From Cyanobacteriota bacterium (lineage in GTDB: Bacteria > Cyanobacteriota > Cyanobacteriia > Phormidesmidales > Phormidesmidaceae): a stretch of 7,023 nucleotides of DNA. Shown one piece after another: positions 4,823 to 7,023 of this stretch (its first letter is position 1; each line of letters begins with the position of its first letter). The notes beneath the pieces were generated by a model. The model was given only the letters and a program-made list of their open reading frames with translations. It was not told the DNA's origin and did no database searches. The stretch lies in the NCBI GenBank assembly GCA_027619675.1, contig JAQCHG010000085.1, positions 1 through 7,023 on the forward strand. Reading direction: 5' to 3'. A program made the translations under genes and the position numbers.

Positions 4823-5749
4823 TCAGTCCAAACAAGCGGCCACCGTCGCCACCACCGACTCCGCTAGGGCCTGGTGGTCATAACCCCCTTCGAGGCCAAA
4901 CAGAATGCGGGGTTGCACGCTCAAACAGTGGTGGGTCATCACCCCGTAGTCCGAGGCATCAAGGTTAATGCTGGCCAGGGGATCGGCACGGTTGGCATCA
5001 TAGCCCGCGCTGACAATGATCAAATCCGGCCCAAAGTCTCGCAAAAAGGGCAGCACCGCCCGCTGAAACTGGGCTTCATAATCCGCCAAGGCGCTGCCGG
5101 GGGCCATGGGCAGATTAAGCACCGTACCGTGGGGGCCATGGTCGTCGGCTCGCCCAGTGCCGGGGTAGGCGGGGAACTGGTGCAGGGAGCAGTAGGCGAT
5201 TTCCGGGTGGTTTTCCACCAGGGCTTGGGTGCCGTTGCCGTGGTGAACGTCCCAATCCACCACCGCCACCCGACTGATCCCCGGCTGCTGCACTGCATAG
5301 TGGGCGGCGATCGCCGCATTGGCCAGCAGACAAAACCCCATGCCGCGATCGCTGATGGCGTGGTGCCCTGGTGGACGGGCCAGCACAAAGGCGGGGGCCG
5401 CCGTTTGCAGCACCGCATCCACCGCCGCCAGCCAGCCATTCACCGCCAAGAGGGCCACGGCATAGCTGCGGGGGGAGACGGGGGTATCGGGGTCCAGCAG
5501 GCCACCGCCGGTGTCCGCCAGATGCTCCAGGTCACTCAAATAGTGCAAGTTGTGGACTTCTCGAATGGCCGGGAGGGGATCGCGATCGGCGACGGCAGGG
5601 GGCGATCGCCAGCACAATTGCTCACCAAAGGGGGCCGCTTTCAAGGCGGCCACCACCGCCGTTAAGCGGCCTGGATTTTCCGGGTGAAATCCCCCCGTCT
5701 TGTGCCCTAAAAATGCGTCGGAATAAAAAATAGAGCAGGTCGCGGCCAT
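4823..5749 (-). CDS. Histone-deacetylase-family amidohydrolase
   Basis: This 308-residue protein belongs to the arginase/deacetylase fold, the family of class II HDACs, AcuC and acetylpolyamine amidohydrolases, which remove acyl groups from amines with zinc. The active site is complete. The His pair is in RPPGHH (H129, H130), the zinc ligands are Asp167 and His169 in VVDWDVHHGNGT and Asp251 in SAGYDANRADPL, and the catalytic Tyr290 is in LEGGYD. The family N-terminal motif HPENPGRL is at 22-29, and GMGFCLLAN follows the His pair. There is no signal peptide, so it should act in the cytosol. I chose the ATG at 5749; a TTG at 5758 would add three residues. No strong ribosome binding site is seen. 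A good minus-strand promoter lies about 90 bases upstream. Bacteria lack histones of the eukaryotic kind, so the substrate may be an acetyl-lysine protein or a polyamine; the sequence does not decide which. Confidence 0.93.
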   Translation of the reverse strand: MAATCSIFYSDAFLGHKTGGFHPENPGRLTAVVAALKAAPFGEQLCWRSPPAVADRDPLPAIREVHNLHYLSDLEHLADTGGGLLDPDTPVSPRSYAVALLAVNGWLAAVDAVLQTAAPAFVLARPPGHHAISDRGMGFCLLANAAIAAHYAVQQPGISRVAVVDWDVHHGNGTQALVENHPEIAYCSLHQFPAYPGTGRADDHGPHGTVLNLPMAPGSALADYEAQFQRAVLPFLRDFGPDLIIVSAGYDANRADPLASINLDASDYGVMTHHCLSVQPRILFGLEGGYDHQALAESVVATVAACLD

Positions 5750-5774
5750 GGTCGTCAAAACCCTGAATCAGCAA

Positions 5775-5793
5775 GGGGTGCAGCATTCACCCC
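5775..5793 (-). promoter_or_regulatory. Hairpin in the deacetylase-gene leader
   Basis: On the minus strand GGGGTG and CACCCC form a perfect 6-bp stem with a 7-base loop. It lies between the proposed promoter and the ATG at 5749, so it would be in the 5' untranslated RNA, 26-44 bases before the start. No known riboswitch pattern is recognisable. Confidence 0.35.
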
Positions 5794-5836
5794 ACCACCC
5801 CACTGCCCCTTCAAATCCAGGAAAATGTGGTAGGCT

Positions 5837-5864
5837 ATTATACGCAGTATCGCGTTTTTCGCAA
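5837..5864 (-). promoter_or_regulatory. Probable promoter of the deacetylase gene
   Basis: On the minus strand TTGCGA (5864-5859) and a perfect TATAAT (5842-5837) are separated by 16 bases, a good sigma-70-type arrangement. Transcription would start near 5830, giving a leader of about 80 bases. The same bases read on the plus strand give TATTAT (5836-5841), which could serve gyrA, though no good -35 lies at the right distance. Confidence 0.6.
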
Positions 5865-5946
5865 CGTATTTGGTGCTAGGAAACCCATTTCGACTCAATT
5901 CTTAGGTTTTTAGCCAAATGCCTGCGATTTTGGAGCTTTTTACCCT

Positions 5947-7023
5947 ATGAGTATCATCCCCACAGATCTGCGGAACGAGATGTCTCGCTCCTATTTGGAA
6001 TACGCCATGAGCGTAATTGTGGGGCGGGCGTTGCCGGATGCCAAAGACGGGTTAAAACCCGTCCACCGTCGCATCCTGTACGCCATGCACGAATTGGGGC
6101 TGACCGCCGATCGCCCCTTCCGCAAATGCGCCCGTGTGGTGGGGGAAGTGCTGGGTAAATATCACCCCCACGGAGACACGGCGGTGTATGACGCCCTGGT
6201 GCGCATGGCCCAAGACTTTTCCATGCGGGCACCGCTGATCAACGGCCACGGCAACTTTGGCTCCGTGGACAACGATCCCCCGGCGGCGATGCGATACACC
6301 GAGTGCCGCCTCCAATCCCTCACCAGCGACGCCCTACTCCAGGACATCGAGTCGGAAACCGTCGATTTTGCTGACAACTTCGATGGCTCCCAGCAGGAGC
6401 CCGTGGTGCTGCCCGCCCGCGTGCCGCAACTGTTGCTGAATGGCTCCTCCGGCATTGCCGTGGGCATGGCCACCAACATTCCCCCCCACAACCTGGGGGA
6501 ACTGCTGGACGGGGTGATTGCCCTGATTCGCAATCCGGCCATCACCATCCCCGAGTTGATGGCCCTGATCCCCGGCCCTGACTTCCCCACTGGAGCCCAA
6601 ATTCTAGGGGCAGCGGGGATCCGCGATGCCTACACCACCGGGCGGGGGTCCGTCACCATGCGGGGGGTGGCCACCATCGAAACCGTTGAGCAGCGGGGCC
6701 GCCCCGATCGCGACGCCATCATCATCACCGAGTTGCCCTACCAGACCAATAAGGCGGCGATGATTGAGAAAATCGCCGAAATGGTGAACGAGCGGCGCAT
6801 GGACGGCATTGCCGACATTCGCGATGAGAGCGATCGCGACGGCATGCGCATCGTCATCGAGCTAAAGCGGGACGCCTATCCCCGCGTGGTGCTCAACAAC
6901 CTCTATAAGCAGACCCCCCTGCAAAACAACTTTGGGGTCAACATGCTGGCCCTGGTGGATGGCGAACCCCAACTGCTGAACCTGAAGCAGATGCTGGAAG
7001 TCTTTGTGGACTTCCGGGTGGAA
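5947..7023 (+). CDS. gyrA: DNA gyrase subunit A, N-terminal part
   Basis: The first 359 codons of GyrA are present and the frame is open at the right edge. The complete protein is normally over 800 residues. With GyrB it forms the enzyme that introduces negative supercoils; GyrA supplies the DNA-cleaving tyrosine. The start [20 protein letters not shown] is typical of cyanobacterial GyrA. The quinolone-resistance region [19 protein letters not shown] has Thr78 and Asp82 at the positions of E. coli Ser83 and Asp87. The catalytic Tyr117 lies in AAMRYTE. The Tyr-Thr junction, where some GyrA inteins insert, is uninterrupted. The ATG at 5947 is the only plausible start: an in-frame TAG lies at 5911-5913 and GGAG at 5932-5935 is a usable though slightly distant ribosome binding site. 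ParC is the main alternative, but it normally differs in the N-terminal region, and the C-terminal GyrA box that would settle this lies outside the window. Confidence 0.93.
   Translation, partial: MSIIPTDLRNEMSRSYLEYAMSVIVGRALPDAKDGLKPVHRRILYAMHELGLTADRPFRKCARVVGEVLGKYHPHGDTAVYDALVRMAQDFSMRAPLINGHGNFGSVDNDPPAAMRYTECRLQSLTSDALLQDIESETVDFADNFDGSQQEPVVLPARVPQLLLNGSSGIAVGMATNIPPHNLGELLDGVIALIRNPAITIPELMALIPGPDFPTGAQILGAAGIRDAYTTGRGSVTMRGVATIETVEQRGRPDRDAIIITELPYQTNKAAMIEKIAEMVNERRMDGIADIRDESDRDGMRIVIELKRDAYPRVVLNNLYKQTPLQNNFGVNMLALVDGEPQLLNLKQMLEVFVDFRVE

Larger units (their letters stand above)
314..6837. repeat. HIP1 octamers GCGATCGC, 12 dispersed copies
   Basis: Exact GCGATCGC copies start at 314, 391, 1156, 2015, 2122, 2630, 3128, 4414, 5307, 5345, 5602 and 6830. 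They lie both in genes and between them. Chance at equal base frequencies would give about 0.1 copy in 7 kb. This highly iterated palindrome is a known hallmark of many cyanobacterial genomes and is the main evidence for the phylum. The span given covers the first to last copy; the intervening sequence is not repeat. Confidence 0.95.

Noticed and set aside
4874..5665. A 263-codon plus-strand frame antisense to the deacetylase gene
   Set aside because: The opposite strand encodes a complete HDAC-family active site; the antisense product has His/Gly/Gln-rich composition typical of a shadow frame.
5810..5841. A gyrA promoter from TTCAAA and TATTAT on the plus strand
   Set aside because: The spacing is 20 bases and the -35 matches only four of six positions; too weak to list as a separate feature.

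Overview
The window looks like a stretch of cyanobacterial chromosome carrying mostly housekeeping genes. Three things point there. The octamer GCGATCGC (HIP1) occurs 12 times in 7 kb, far more than chance would give. There is a plant-type [2Fe-2S] ferredoxin. The DnaB, HisC and GyrA proteins have a cyanobacterial flavour, for example HisC with [14 protein letters not shown]. Base composition is GC-rich throughout. I cannot place the genus from sequence alone. I see no mobile element, CRISPR array, tRNA or rRNA.

Layout, left to right. The 5' end of an unrecognised minus-strand gene (139 to 1) runs off the left edge. A 399-base gene-free stretch (140-538) follows, holding a 17-bp tandem repeat, a small dyad and several inverted repeats. 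Next come two minus-strand genes, a ferredoxin (847-539) and a small LapA-domain/DUF1049 membrane protein (1223-999). They are divergent from rplI (1425-1883, ribosomal protein L9) and dnaB (2091-3440, replicative helicase). Although rplI and dnaB are neighbours, a strong intrinsic terminator lies between them. dnaB converges on hisC (4640-3531, histidinol-phosphate aminotransferase). A histone-deacetylase-family amidohydrolase (5749-4823) lies upstream of hisC on the same strand. It is divergent from gyrA (5947 to beyond 7023), which runs off the right edge.

Functionally the window mixes replication and topology (DnaB, GyrA), translation (L9), histidine biosynthesis (HisC), electron transfer (ferredoxin) and possible deacylation (HDAC-family enzyme). 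The genes do not form one obvious pathway. Every complete gene looks intact, and neither DnaB nor the visible part of GyrA carries an intein at the sites checked.

The points most worth a second look are non-coding or small-scale: the structured gene-free region and tandem repeat on the left, an inverted repeat beside the rplI promoter, the rplI terminator, a G-tract cluster between the deacetylase gene and hisC, and a ferredoxin lacking the aromatic residue that photosynthetic ferredoxins use with FNR. I did not find convincing evidence of a new multi-gene system.
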